A DNA stretch of 7,655 bases from Acinetobacter sp. (GCA_030523805.1 JAUNHS010000024.1:10726-18380), one strand, 5' to 3'. Positions 1-6,507 are shown, numbered from the stretch's first letter. Notes: generated from the sequence alone by a model not told the origin. Numbers and translations: made by a program.

Positions 1-13
1 AATGATTGATAAA

Positions 14-721
14 TTATCTCACCGATTGATTAAGCCAAATCAAAAACTTTTCACGTTCATTGGCAGGCGTTTTTTTCCATAACTCAATCAATTGCTCGCT
101 ACTAGTCGCTGTTGTAGCAGTTTCTTTTTTCGGTATAACGTACGGTTGCCCTAAAGCAGGCGTAACGCTCGCAACCGCAGGCGTTACTGTAGCCGTGCTA
201 GAAATGGTCGCTGGCGATGTGTCCATACCAACTAAATTTTTCAGTTTATTTTTAGTCAAATCAAAACTTTTTTGAAAAAGACCTGTTTTATTTTGATCCA
301 AATTTAAGCCGATTTGCTGAGCTACCATATTGCCTTTGGCATCGTACAATGCAATGTGTGGCTTTTGTACATATTGCTGTGCGGCTTGCAAATTGCTCGG
401 AGCATTCACGCTTTGTAAGCGATATTGCCCATCAGGCAATGCAGGCGTTTGTAGCAAAATGGTTTCTGATTTCACTTTGGCGTGTTCATCACTCATCATA
501 TCTTCAAAAAAAGATTGATAGCGTACATATAAACGATGCTGTCCTGCATCTAAAGTATAATCTGCCGTTTTGCTTAATAGTCCACCGCTCGGCACTTCTT
601 GTTCATCAATGGCGATGAGTTTTAAATCATCAGCAATTTGAATATTGATATTTGCCCATGCTGTGGTAGCGAAACTTGTCGCGAATAATGCCACGGCACT
701 TAAAGTCGTTAGTTTACGCAT
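14..721 (-). CDS. Exported DUF2057 family protein (YccT-like), 235 aa
   Basis: Secreted, probably periplasmic, protein. A signal peptide is visible: basic start MRK, a hydrophobic stretch at about residues 7-18, and an A-W-A cleavage site after residue 23. The mature part opens with NINIQIADDLKLIAIDEQEV, which resembles DUF2057/YccT proteins, where a short beta-strand is followed by a 'dLkLl.iDgqkv' segment. A Thr/Ala/Val/Pro-rich, probably disordered linker covers about 168-208, and a short helical tail (about 209-233) ends the protein. There are no cysteines. I chose the ATG at 721 because AAAGGA (729-734, read on the minus strand) lies 7 nt upstream. An ATG at 724 is only 4 nt away, and one at 784 has no such site and would bury the signal peptide. 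E. coli YccT (CsgI) has been reported to inhibit curli assembly, but no curli gene is visible here, so that role should not be carried over. Family call fairly sure, function unknown. Confidence 0.8.
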   Translation of the reverse strand: MRKLTTLSAVALFATSFATTAWANINIQIADDLKLIAIDEQEVPSGGLLSKTADYTLDAGQHRLYVRYQSFFEDMMSDEHAKVKSETILLQTPALPDGQYRLQSVNAPSNLQAAQQYVQKPHIALYDAKGNMVAQQIGLNLDQNKTGLFQKSFDLTKNKLKNLVGMDTSPATISSTATVTPAVASVTPALGQPYVIPKKETATTATSSEQLIELWKKTPANEREKFLIWLNQSVR

Positions 722-755
722 CATTGTGTCCTTTGGTGTTGTAAAATGATGTTTG

Positions 756-764
756 AGCATAACA
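756..764 (-). promoter_or_regulatory. Possible extended -10 promoter of the DUF2057 gene
   Basis: Read on the minus strand, this is TGTTATGCT: a TGN extension followed by a hexamer that matches TATAAT at 4 of 6 positions. Transcription would start near 749 and give a leader of roughly 28 nt before the ATG at 721. No good -35 hexamer is present at 16-18 bp. The place where it should be falls inside the inverted repeat at 769-786. Weak prediction. Confidence 0.35.
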
Positions 765-768
765 TAAA

Positions 769-786
769 AGATGTTGAAAAACATCT
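769..786. repeat. 7-bp inverted repeat with 4-nt loop, possible operator
   Basis: The arms AGATGTT (769-775) and AACATCT (780-786) are perfect reverse complements around GAAA. The repeat lies directly upstream of the putative -10 of the DUF2057 gene, at the -35 position, where repressor or activator sites are common. The symmetry is seen in the sequence; a regulatory role is inference. A short AT-rich repeat like this can also arise by chance. Confidence 0.4.
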
Positions 787-841
787 ATATTGATGCTGCA
801 ACGACAAAATCCGTGTATTTCTCTGATTAGCAAAACTTCAA

Positions 842-1381
842 TTAATGCTTAAACTTGTTCACCAAATCCCAATAACCTTGATTAGACAAAATTGCCGTAA
901 CATAACTTTGTAAGGTTAAAGCGTGTTGTGTCGCATCATACGCTGGCGATTTGAGTACAATATAATTGTCTTTATTGAGCAACATCACCACCACAGGTTT
1001 TTGTGTCGGTGTGGTACTGGTTGCCGATTGTTTGGCTTTTTTAGCATTTTTCTTGCTACTTTTCTTGCTCTTTTTGCTGGATTTTTGCTCAGTTGTATTA
1101 TTCGTACTTGGAGCAGTGCTACATTGATTGCATTGAGCCACAATAATTTTGTGATGGTCATAACTTTCGCCCAAATCATAGCGTAAACCTTGATAGCCTT
1201 GCATTTCTATATGTTGTGCTTTGCTATAATCCAACAACTGCGGATAGGCACACTTTGCCGCTGCACACGCAATATGTGAAAGATGTTGATATGGTGTGAG
1301 CGTTTTTTCTCGGACTGTCCATAAAATGCCCGATTCATCAAATTGAATGACGGGATATTGGTTAGGTGCTGTATCGGTCAT
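842..1381 (-). CDS. Hypothetical protein with Lys/Ser-rich linker and two Cys pairs, 179 aa
   Basis: I do not recognise this protein. It has no signal peptide or membrane segment, so it is probably cytoplasmic. An N-terminal part (about 1-87) holds the motifs C39-x4-C44 and C84-x2-C87, which could bind a metal or form disulfides. A Ser/Thr/Asn-rich then lysine-dense linker follows (about 88-128), with 10 lysines in residues 100-117 in patterns such as SKKSKKSSKK. A second folded-looking part (about 129-179) starts with VVVMLLNKDNYIVLKS, which reads as two beta-strands. The lysine tract resembles histone H1-like or AlgP-like tails and might bind nucleic acid; that is inference from composition only. 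The ATG at 1381 has an AGG 7 nt upstream. The gene sits 86 bp downstream of the YqiJ-like gene, and no clear terminator follows it in the 120 bp before the DUF2057 gene. Real gene likely; function unknown. Confidence 0.7.
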   Translation of the reverse strand: MTDTAPNQYPVIQFDESGILWTVREKTLTPYQHLSHIACAAAKCAYPQLLDYSKAQHIEMQGYQGLRYDLGESYDHHKIIVAQCNQCSTAPSTNNTTEQKSSKKSKKSSKKNAKKAKQSATSTTPTQKPVVVMLLNKDNYIVLKSPAYDATQHALTLQSYVTAILSNQGYWDLVNKFKH

Positions 1382-1426
1382 GGTTGTACCTATCAGTTAG
1401 AATTTAAGGGAGCATTACAATTAAAA

Positions 1427-1441
1427 TCATCAACATGATGA
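1427..1441. repeat. 6-bp inverted repeat between two minus-strand genes
   Basis: TCATCA (1427-1432) and TGATGA (1436-1441) are perfect reverse complements around ACA. On the minus strand the right-hand product is followed by TTTTAATT, so it could be a weak terminator for the YqiJ-like gene. It could also be a hairpin at the very 5' end of the next transcript. The stem is short and has only two G-C pairs, so neither role is secure. Confidence 0.3.
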
Positions 1442-1451
1442 AAAGTGAGCC

Positions 1452-1460
1452 ATCATAGCA
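1452..1460 (-). promoter_or_regulatory. Possible extended -10 promoter of the 179-aa protein gene
   Basis: Read on the minus strand, this is TGCTATGAT: an extended TGC plus a hexamer with 5 of 6 matches to TATAAT. Transcription would start near 1445, leaving a leader of about 64 nt before the ATG at 1381. I see no good -35, which extended -10 promoters tolerate. It lies just beyond the stop codon of the YqiJ-like gene and would let the two genes be expressed separately. Confidence 0.4.
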
Positions 1461-1467
1461 TAAAAAA

Positions 1468-2043
1468 TCATCTGGTAGGAATGACATCTACCACTTCACG
1501 CACAATATACACATCATTTGCCGTTTGCACATCTTTTGGTGCAATTTGAATAATTTGCACTTGCATTCCTTGCAGCAATTCCCCTGTTTCAGCTTGCACT
1601 TGTACACGTTGCAATGTGCCATCAGCATGGCGAAATGTTGCCCAGCCTAGCACACCACTGCGTACCGACGCACTTTGAATAATCGCAATTTTCCCTACAA
1701 TATGACGATGATAGAGCGATGACGTTTGCTCAGTCGTTGGCATGACACGTTTTAAATGAATGATACTTAATGCCGTCATACCCAAAGCACCCACGGCACT
1801 TAGCAAAATATTTGCCGTAAACGACATAAAATGTGCTTGTAAAACATAAGAAATCGCTTGCAAAACATACGCCACAAGGCACATATAGCTCAAATAAAGC
1901 ACAAAACAATGTGCTGCACTTTGCCAATGATTGGCTTGTTTGTCGGCTTGTGAAAAAGTCGTTTTGCTTAATAGCCACAATGCAAAGGTTACAACACTCA
2001 CAATGTGCAAAAAACTAAACGGTGGATAGAGTAAAAAGCTCAT
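1468..2043 (-). CDS. YqiJ-like inner membrane protein with C-terminal OB-fold, 191 aa
   Basis: Inner membrane protein with three predicted hydrophobic helices (about 7-25, 43-67 and 76-98), then a soluble beta-rich domain (about 114-185). The soluble part has the pattern HIVGKIAIIQSASVRSG, then DGTLQRVQVQAETGELLQG, then QVQIIQI. I recall a comparable pattern in the OB domain of E. coli YqiJ ('yIGsmAlItg...sG...G.lhy...eeG..f.kGdkVlII'). NfeD-type and YqiJ proteins usually work next to flotillin/SPFH proteins (YqiK in E. coli) in membrane organisation, but no flotillin gene is in this window. The start at 2043 has no obvious Shine-Dalgarno. It is kept because it precedes the first helix and lies about 22 nt from the predicted transcription start. 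The gene is divergent from the mfd unit. Domain layout fairly sure; the exact family is inferred from memory of the pattern. Confidence 0.65.
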   Translation of the reverse strand: MSFLLYPPFSFLHIVSVVTFALWLLSKTTFSQADKQANHWQSAAHCFVLYLSYMCLVAYVLQAISYVLQAHFMSFTANILLSAVGALGMTALSIIHLKRVMPTTEQTSSLYHRHIVGKIAIIQSASVRSGVLGWATFRHADGTLQRVQVQAETGELLQGMQVQIIQIAPKDVQTANDVYIVREVVDVIPTR

Positions 2044-2061
2044 AAAATCATCAATATCTCA

Positions 2062-2091
2062 GCGATAACGCATTTTAACCTATGCTATAAT
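2062..2091 (+). promoter_or_regulatory. Extended -10 promoter for the small ORF and mfd
   Basis: TGCTATAAT at 2083-2091 is a perfect extended -10 (TGN plus TATAAT). The -35 region is poor: GCGATA at 2062-2067 matches TTGACA at 3 of 6 with an 18-bp spacer. That is typical of extended -10 promoters. Transcription should start near 2098, about 25 nt before the ATG at 2123. It is the only strong plus-strand promoter visible ahead of mfd. Confidence 0.65.
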
Positions 2092-2100
2092 GACATTCAA
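2072..2100 (-). promoter_or_regulatory. Sigma70-type promoter of the YqiJ-like gene
   Basis: On the minus strand, TTGAAT (2095-2100) and TAAAAT (2072-2077) are separated by exactly 17 bp. They match TTGACA at 4 of 6 and TATAAT at 5 of 6. Transcription would start near 2065, about 22 nt before the ATG at 2043. The element overlaps the plus-strand promoter for mfd almost completely, so RNA polymerase is unlikely to occupy both at once. Confidence 0.6.
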
Positions 2101-2122
2101 ATCCTGTTTTCATTTTTAGATT

Positions 2123-2314
2123 ATGACATCGTTAATCCATCAAGGTAAATTCCGTGAGCGAGCCAATCGCACATCACGCTATCAACAGTCCGAAAACCGT
2201 CAAGCACAGCTTGATGAACGCAATTATGCCCAAAGCACGCACGGCGAATTGCCGTCAAATCAACCATCTACAACACAAAACCAATCCATCATCAAACATA
2301 GCACAACAGAGTAG
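2123..2314 (+). CDS. Small hydrophilic hypothetical protein, 63 aa, directly ahead of mfd
   Basis: I do not recognise this protein. The frame begins about 25 nt after a strong predicted promoter and ends 6 nt before the mfd ATG, so it would be co-transcribed and possibly translationally coupled with mfd. The product has no hydrophobic segment or cysteine. Residues about 8-36 are charged (FRERANRTSRYQ, then ENRQAQLDERNY) and could form a basic helix; the rest is rich in Gln, Ser, Thr and Asn and looks disordered. Codon choice (many CAA, AAT, GAA, ATC/CAT) is like that of the neighbours, which favours a real gene. Against it, the ATG lacks a clear Shine-Dalgarno. The stretch may instead be an mfd leader with an incidental open frame. 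Moderate confidence that it is translated; function unknown. Confidence 0.5.
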   Translation: MTSLIHQGKFRERANRTSRYQQSENRQAQLDERNYAQSTHGELPSNQPSTTQNQSIIKHSTTE

Positions 2315-2320
2315 CACATC

Positions 2321-5300
2321 ATGACTTTTTTGGCAGACACACTCGCCCAATTACAACTGGAAAAATTAAAACAAGGCGAACGACGTTGGATTGGTAATAT
2401 TCAAGGCTCAGTCGGCAGTTTATTATTTAGCGAAATTGTACACACGCAGCAGAAACGCCTGTGCATTGTCGCTCAAAATGCTCAACATTTAAAACAATTA
2501 GAAGATGAATTGAGCTTTTATGGCGTAAATGCTTATGTGTTCCCCGATTGGGAAATTTTGCCTTATGACCGTCTGTCGCCCCATCAAGATATTATTTCTG
2601 AACGTTTGCATTTGCTAATGAATATGCCAACACAAGGCGTTATTCTTATCACTGCACAAAATTTAATGCAGCGAGTTTGCCCTGCCAGTTGGCTTTTGGG
2701 TCAGCATTTTAATGTCAAAGTCGGTTCACGTTTTGATGTTGCTCAACAGCGTGAACAGCTGATTCAAGCAGGCTATCATTTGGTGGATACGGTGTATGAA
2801 CATGGTGAATTTGCCGTGCGTGGTAGTTTGGTGGATATTTTTGCATCTGGTCAGCTTGCTCCTGTACGGATTGATTTGTTTGATGACCATGTGGAAAGTT
2901 TGCGATATTTTGACCCTGAAACGCAACGCACCACTGAAAAAATTGATGAATTTGTGATTTTGCCTGCCAAAGAATTTCCATTGAGTGATGGTCGCAGTAC
3001 ATTCCGTGAGCGTTATGCCGAATTTTTCCCGAATGCCAATGCCAAACGCCACCCGATTTATCAAGATGTGATGGACGGGATCGCTAGTCAAGGCATTGAA
3101 TATTATTTGCCTTTATTTTTCACTGCAGAGCAATTTCAAGCCAGTAGCTTTTTAGATTATTTGGCGTTGGACAGTGTGCTGATTACACCACAAAATATTG
3201 AGCATGAATTTGAGCAATATTGGCAAGAAATTCACCGTCGTTATGATGACCGTTGCCACGATATAGACCGTCCGATTTTAGCACCCAATGTTTTATTTAT
3301 AGAAAAAAATCAATTATTACAACGCTTTAATCAATATGCTCGCCTTGTGGTAAGTTTTAATGACGTGGATACCACTCAAGCAGGAGCTTTCAATTTAACT
3401 GCTTTGCCACCACTCAATTTAGCGATTAATATCAAACAAGACGATCCATTTGCAACGTTAAAATCATTTATTCAAACCGCAAAACAGCCGATTTTATTGG
3501 TCGCAGAAAGTGCTGGTCGTCGTGAAAATTTAAAAGAAGCCTTAAAAATTCATCAACTTACGACAGTTAAAGGTTTTGCTGATTTTATTGCTCAAGGTTT
3601 GGATTTGGCGATTACCGATGCAGCGTTGGAACGTGGCTTGCATTTAGATGGTCAATTAATCATCATTAGCGAAAGCCAGTTATACGAACAACGCACCATT
3701 CAGCAACGTCGTCGCAAGGCACAAAAAGATGTGTCTGATGAATTTTTAATCCGTAGTTTGACTGAATTGTCTATTGGTTCGCCTGTGGTACACATGGATT
3801 ATGGCGTGGGGCGTTATGCAGGTTTGGTAACGCTGGAAATTGACGAACAAGAGCATGAATTTTTACAACTCAATTATGCCGATGATGCCAAAGTCTATGT
3901 GCCTGTAACCAATTTGCATTTGATTAGCCGTTTTAGTGGTGGCGATCCTGATTTAGCTCCCTTGCACAAACTCGGCACGGATGCGTGGAATAAAGCCAAG
4001 CGTAAAGCCTTAGAGAAAATTTACGATGTAGCCGCAGAATTATTGCACACGCACGCACGTCGCCAAGCTCAATCAGGCTTGAGTTTTGAGATTGATTGGG
4101 GTTTGTATCATCAATTTGCCAGCGGCTTTGCCTATGAAGAAACTGCTGACCAAGCCCACGCCATTACGGCAACTTTGCACGATATGCAACAAGCTCGCCC
4201 GATGGATCGCTTGGTGTGTGGCGATGTCGGTTTTGGTAAAACCGAAGTGGCAATGCGAGCGGCTTTTGTCGCTGTGCAAAATGAAAAGCAAGTCGCTGTA
4301 TTAGTACCAACCACGCTATTGGCTCAACAGCATTTTGAATCATTCCGAGACCGTTTTGCTGATACTGCCGTGCGTGTGGAAGTGCTTTCACGCTTTGGCA
4401 CAAGCAAAACGCACCAAAAAACCATTGCCGATATTGCCGATGGTAAAGTGGATATTGTGATTGGTACGCATAAAATCTTACAAGAAAGCGTGAAATTTAA
4501 AGATTTAGGCTTGATGATTGTAGATGAAGAACACCGTTTTGGCGTGCGAGATAAAGAACGCATTAAAGCCATGCGTGCCAATATTGACCTGCTCACGCTC
4601 ACTGCAACGCCTATTCCCCGTACGCTGAATATGGCATTTTCAGGTATGAGAGATTTGTCCATTATTGCTACACCACCTGCACGACGTTTAGCCGTGAAAA
4701 CCTTTGTGCAAGATACGACCGATGCCACCATTAAAGAAGCCATTTTGCGTGAATTATTGCGTGGTGGACAAGTTTATTTTTTACACAATGAAGTGGAAAC
4801 CATTGAACGCTGTGCAGAAAATATTCGCCAACTGATTCCAGAAGCACGAGTCGCTGTAGCACATGGGCAAATGCGAGAGCGTGAACTTGAACAAGTTATG
4901 CAGCAATTTTATCATAAACATTTCAATGTGTTAGTGTGTTCAACCATTGTGGAAACAGGCATTGACGTGCCAAATGCCAACACCATCATCATTGAGCGTG
5001 CCGATAAATTTGGCTTGGCACAACTGCACCAACTGCGTGGTCGTGTCGGACGTTCGCACCACCAAGCCTACGCCTATTTGCTTGTACCATCGGTCAAACA
5101 TCTTAAAGGCGATGCCGAAAAACGCCTAGATGCTATTTTGCGTGCCAATACGCTCGGTGCAGGTTTTATGCTCGCAACGGAAGATTTGGAAATTCGTGGT
5201 GCTGGGGAATTATTAGGCGAACAGCAAAGTGGCAGTATGCAAGCCATCGGCTACAGTTTGTACATGGAAATGCTGGAAAAAGCCACCAAAGCCATTCAAA

Positions 5301-5785
5301 AAGGCAAACAACCGAATTTTGATGCCCCACTTTCACTCACGGCGGATATTAATTTACATCTTTCTGCACGCATTCCTGATGATTATTTAGGCGATGTGCA
5401 TCAGCGATTATTATTTTACAAACGCATTAGTAATGTCAGCGAGCAAAGCAAATTGGACAATATTCGCATAGAATTGATTGACCGTTTTGGTGCATTGCCA
5501 ACTGCTGTACAAAATTTATTCCATGTGCATCGCTTCCGTATTCAAGCGGAGCAATTAGGCATTTCAAAAATGGACATTGGCAAAACAGGGGGAACGCTAG
5601 ATTTCTTGCCTGATACGCCTGTGCAAGCGATTAGCATTATTCAGTTAATGCAAAAAAATCCGACCTTGTATCGTATGGAAGGTGGGCAACGCTTGCGATT
5701 AACCATGAATTTAGAGCAAGCCGAACAGCGTATTCAAGCGGTAGGCGAATTGTTGGCGTATTTGTTAAAAGGATTGAATACGTAA
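2321..5785 (+). CDS. mfd: Transcription-repair coupling factor Mfd, 1154 aa, complete
   Basis: Mfd is a DNA translocase that recognises RNA polymerase stalled at lesions, pushes it off and recruits UvrA for nucleotide excision repair. The length fits the family (E. coli about 1148 aa) and all parts are visible. The N-terminal UvrB-homology module has DWEILPYDRLSPHQD and HGEFAVRGSLVDIF. R167, R183 and F187 line up with E. coli residues reported at the UvrA interface (165, 181, 185). The RNA polymerase interaction domain covers about 480-555 (VVHMDYGVGRYAGL, YVPVTNLHLISRF). The RecG-like motor has Walker A GDVGFGKT at 634-641, DEEH at 735-738, TATPIPRTL from 761 and QLRGRVGRS at 904-912. The C-terminal TRCF domain is about 1005-1154. 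The ATG at 2321 lies 6 nt after the preceding stop, with only a weak AGAG in front, which is compatible with coupling to the small ORF. No truncation or frameshift seen. Confidence 0.99.
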   Translation: MTFLADTLAQLQLEKLKQGERRWIGNIQGSVGSLLFSEIVHTQQKRLCIVAQNAQHLKQLEDELSFYGVNAYVFPDWEILPYDRLSPHQDIISERLHLLMNMPTQGVILITAQNLMQRVCPASWLLGQHFNVKVGSRFDVAQQREQLIQAGYHLVDTVYEHGEFAVRGSLVDIFASGQLAPVRIDLFDDHVESLRYFDPETQRTTEKIDEFVILPAKEFPLSDGRSTFRERYAEFFPNANAKRHPIYQDVMDGIASQGIEYYLPLFFTAEQFQASSFLDYLALDSVLITPQNIEHEFEQYWQEIHRRYDDRCHDIDRPILAPNVLFIEKNQLLQRFNQYARLVVSFNDVDTTQAGAFNLTALPPLNLAINIKQDDPFATLKSFIQTAKQPILLVAESAGRRENLKEALKIHQLTTVKGFADFIAQGLDLAITDAALERGLHLDGQLIIISESQLYEQRTIQQRRRKAQKDVSDEFLIRSLTELSIGSPVVHMDYGVGRYAGLVTLEIDEQEHEFLQLNYADDAKVYVPVTNLHLISRFSGGDPDLAPLHKLGTDAWNKAKRKALEKIYDVAAELLHTHARRQAQSGLSFEIDWGLYHQFASGFAYEETADQAHAITATLHDMQQARPMDRLVCGDVGFGKTEVAMRAAFVAVQNEKQVAVLVPTTLLAQQHFESFRDRFADTAVRVEVLSRFGTSKTHQKTIADIADGKVDIVIGTHKILQESVKFKDLGLMIVDEEHRFGVRDKERIKAMRANIDLLTLTATPIPRTLNMAFSGMRDLSIIATPPARRLAVKTFVQDTTDATIKEAILRELLRGGQVYFLHNEVETIERCAENIRQLIPEARVAVAHGQMRERELEQVMQQFYHKHFNVLVCSTIVETGIDVPNANTIIIERADKFGLAQLHQLRGRVGRSHHQAYAYLLVPSVKHLKGDAEKRLDAILRANTLGAGFMLATEDLEIRGAGELLGEQQSGSMQAIGYSLYMEMLEKATKAIQKGKQPNFDAPLSLTADINLHLSARIPDDYLGDVHQRLLFYKRISNVSEQSKLDNIRIELIDRFGALPTAVQNLFHVHRFRIQAEQLGISKMDIGKTGGTLDFLPDTPVQAISIIQLMQKNPTLYRMEGGQRLRLTMNLEQAEQRIQAVGELLAYLLKGLNT

Positions 5786-5788
5786 TTC

Positions 5789-5803
5789 ATTGCCATTGGC
5801 AAT
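5789..5803. repeat. 6-bp inverted repeat just after the mfd stop
   Basis: ATTGCC (5789-5794) and GGCAAT (5798-5803) are perfect reverse complements around ATT, starting 4 nt after the mfd stop codon. No T-tract follows, so it is not a terminator by itself. It forms a tandem pair with the real terminator about 15 nt downstream and might protect the mRNA 3' end. The role is inference. Confidence 0.4.
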
Positions 5804-5817
5804 ACATTGCTCAAATC

Positions 5818-5847
5818 AAAATCCTATGCTTTCACATGGGATTTTTT
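5818..5847. terminator. Bidirectional Rho-independent terminator between mfd and the Sel1 gene
   Basis: Arms AAAATCCTATG (5818-5828) and CATGGGATTTT (5835-5845) form an 11-bp stem with a single T-G wobble (5825/5838) and a 6-nt loop, CTTTCA. On the plus strand the right arm runs into six T residues (5842-5847), which ends mfd transcription. On the minus strand the mirror arm ends in TTTTGATTTG, so the same hairpin can end the Sel1 transcript, whose stop codon is 15 nt away. This is the clearest regulatory structure in the window. Confidence 0.85.
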
Positions 5848-5860
5848 ATGCTTAAAGTGC

Positions 5861-6487
5861 TTAATAAATCTTACGATACGCATCGCAACTTTGCTGTATG
5901 CCTGCTTCACAGGCTTTGGCATAATATTGCTTGGCGACACCGACATCACGCTTTACGCCATTACCACTATGATAACGAACGGCTAAATTATGGTTGGCTT
6001 GTGCATGACCTTGATCGGCAGCTTGCTCCCACCATGACATTGCCATGGTGGCGTTTTTCTCTACGCCATTGCCTGCACTGTATAAATTGCCTAAATTATA
6101 TTGTGCGTCCATGTGGTCTTGCTCAGCCGCTTTGCCATACCACATGGCGGCAAGTTGAGCATCTGTCGCAACGCCATCGCCATGTTCATACATCACGCCC
6201 AAATTATATTGTGCTTTGACATGACCTTGCCGTGCTGCAATCTCGTACCATTGTGCAGCTTGGTTACGGTCTAGCTCTACACCTTCGCCTTGGTAATACA
6301 TCACCCCGAGATTGTACTGTGATTCGCCGTGCCCCAACTCGGCAGCTTTTTGATATAAGCGTGCAGCTTGCTCATAATCGCCTTGTTGGTCGTACTGTGT
6401 TGCTAAAGAAAAATACATTTGTGGATTGGCATAAGCAGAGACGCTCAATCCCAAACCAAGCAATACAGCCAATACAGTTCTTTTCAT
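5861..6487 (-). CDS. Periplasmic Sel1-like repeat protein, 208 aa
   Basis: Exported helical-repeat protein, probably a scaffold for protein-protein contacts. The signal peptide is clear: MKR, hydrophobic LAVLLGLGLSV, then A-Y-A with cleavage before NPQ. After a TPR-like first unit (about 23-53) come four 36-residue Sel1 repeats (about 54-89, 90-125, 126-161, 162-197). They carry the signature A.YNLG.mY..G.GV....A..Wy..AA..gH. The last unit carries the only two cysteines, C193 and C201, spaced C-x7-C as in Helicobacter Hcp-type Sel1 proteins, so a disulfide is likely in the periplasm. I chose the ATG at 6487 because the AGGAG at 6494-6498 (minus strand) is 6 nt upstream; the adjacent ATG at 6490 is only 3 nt away. 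It begins 43 bp after the mnmG stop on the same strand, so co-transcription is plausible. Family sure; the partner and process are unknown. Confidence 0.9.
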   Translation of the reverse strand: MKRTVLAVLLGLGLSVSAYANPQMYFSLATQYDQQGDYEQAARLYQKAAELGHGESQYNLGVMYYQGEGVELDRNQAAQWYEIAARQGHVKAQYNLGVMYEHGDGVATDAQLAAMWYGKAAEQDHMDAQYNLGNLYSAGNGVEKNATMAMSWWEQAADQGHAQANHNLAVRYHSGNGVKRDVGVAKQYYAKACEAGIQQSCDAYRKIY

Positions 6488-6507
6488 CATTTTCTCCTTA
6501 AAATGTT

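Noticed and set aside
722..784. N-terminal extension of the DUF2057 protein from the ATG at 784
   Set aside because: It would put 21 extra residues before a normal signal peptide, has no ribosome binding site, and starts inside the inverted repeat upstream of the promoter-like element.
923..1186. 87-codon plus-strand frame opposite the lysine-linker gene
   Set aside because: Its Phe/Leu-rich centre is simply the complement of the lysine codons on the minus strand, and no ribosome binding site or promoter precedes it.
2726..3091. 121-codon minus-strand frame inside mfd
   Set aside because: It is antisense to the conserved UvrB-homology module and has no family resemblance.
4324..4743. 139-codon open frame antisense to mfd
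   Set aside because: It overlaps the conserved Mfd motor domain, resembles no protein I know, and is best explained as a shadow of mfd codon bias.
5836..6219. 127-codon plus-strand frame opposite the Sel1 gene
   Set aside because: It starts inside the terminator stem and runs antisense to a clear Sel1-repeat protein; its His/Arg/Trp-rich product is typical of an antisense shadow.
5885..6400. Direct DNA repeats suggesting a CRISPR-like or tandem-repeat array
   Set aside because: The roughly 108-nt periodicity comes from the 36-residue Sel1 repeats; the units are diverged and in frame, with no spacer-like structure.
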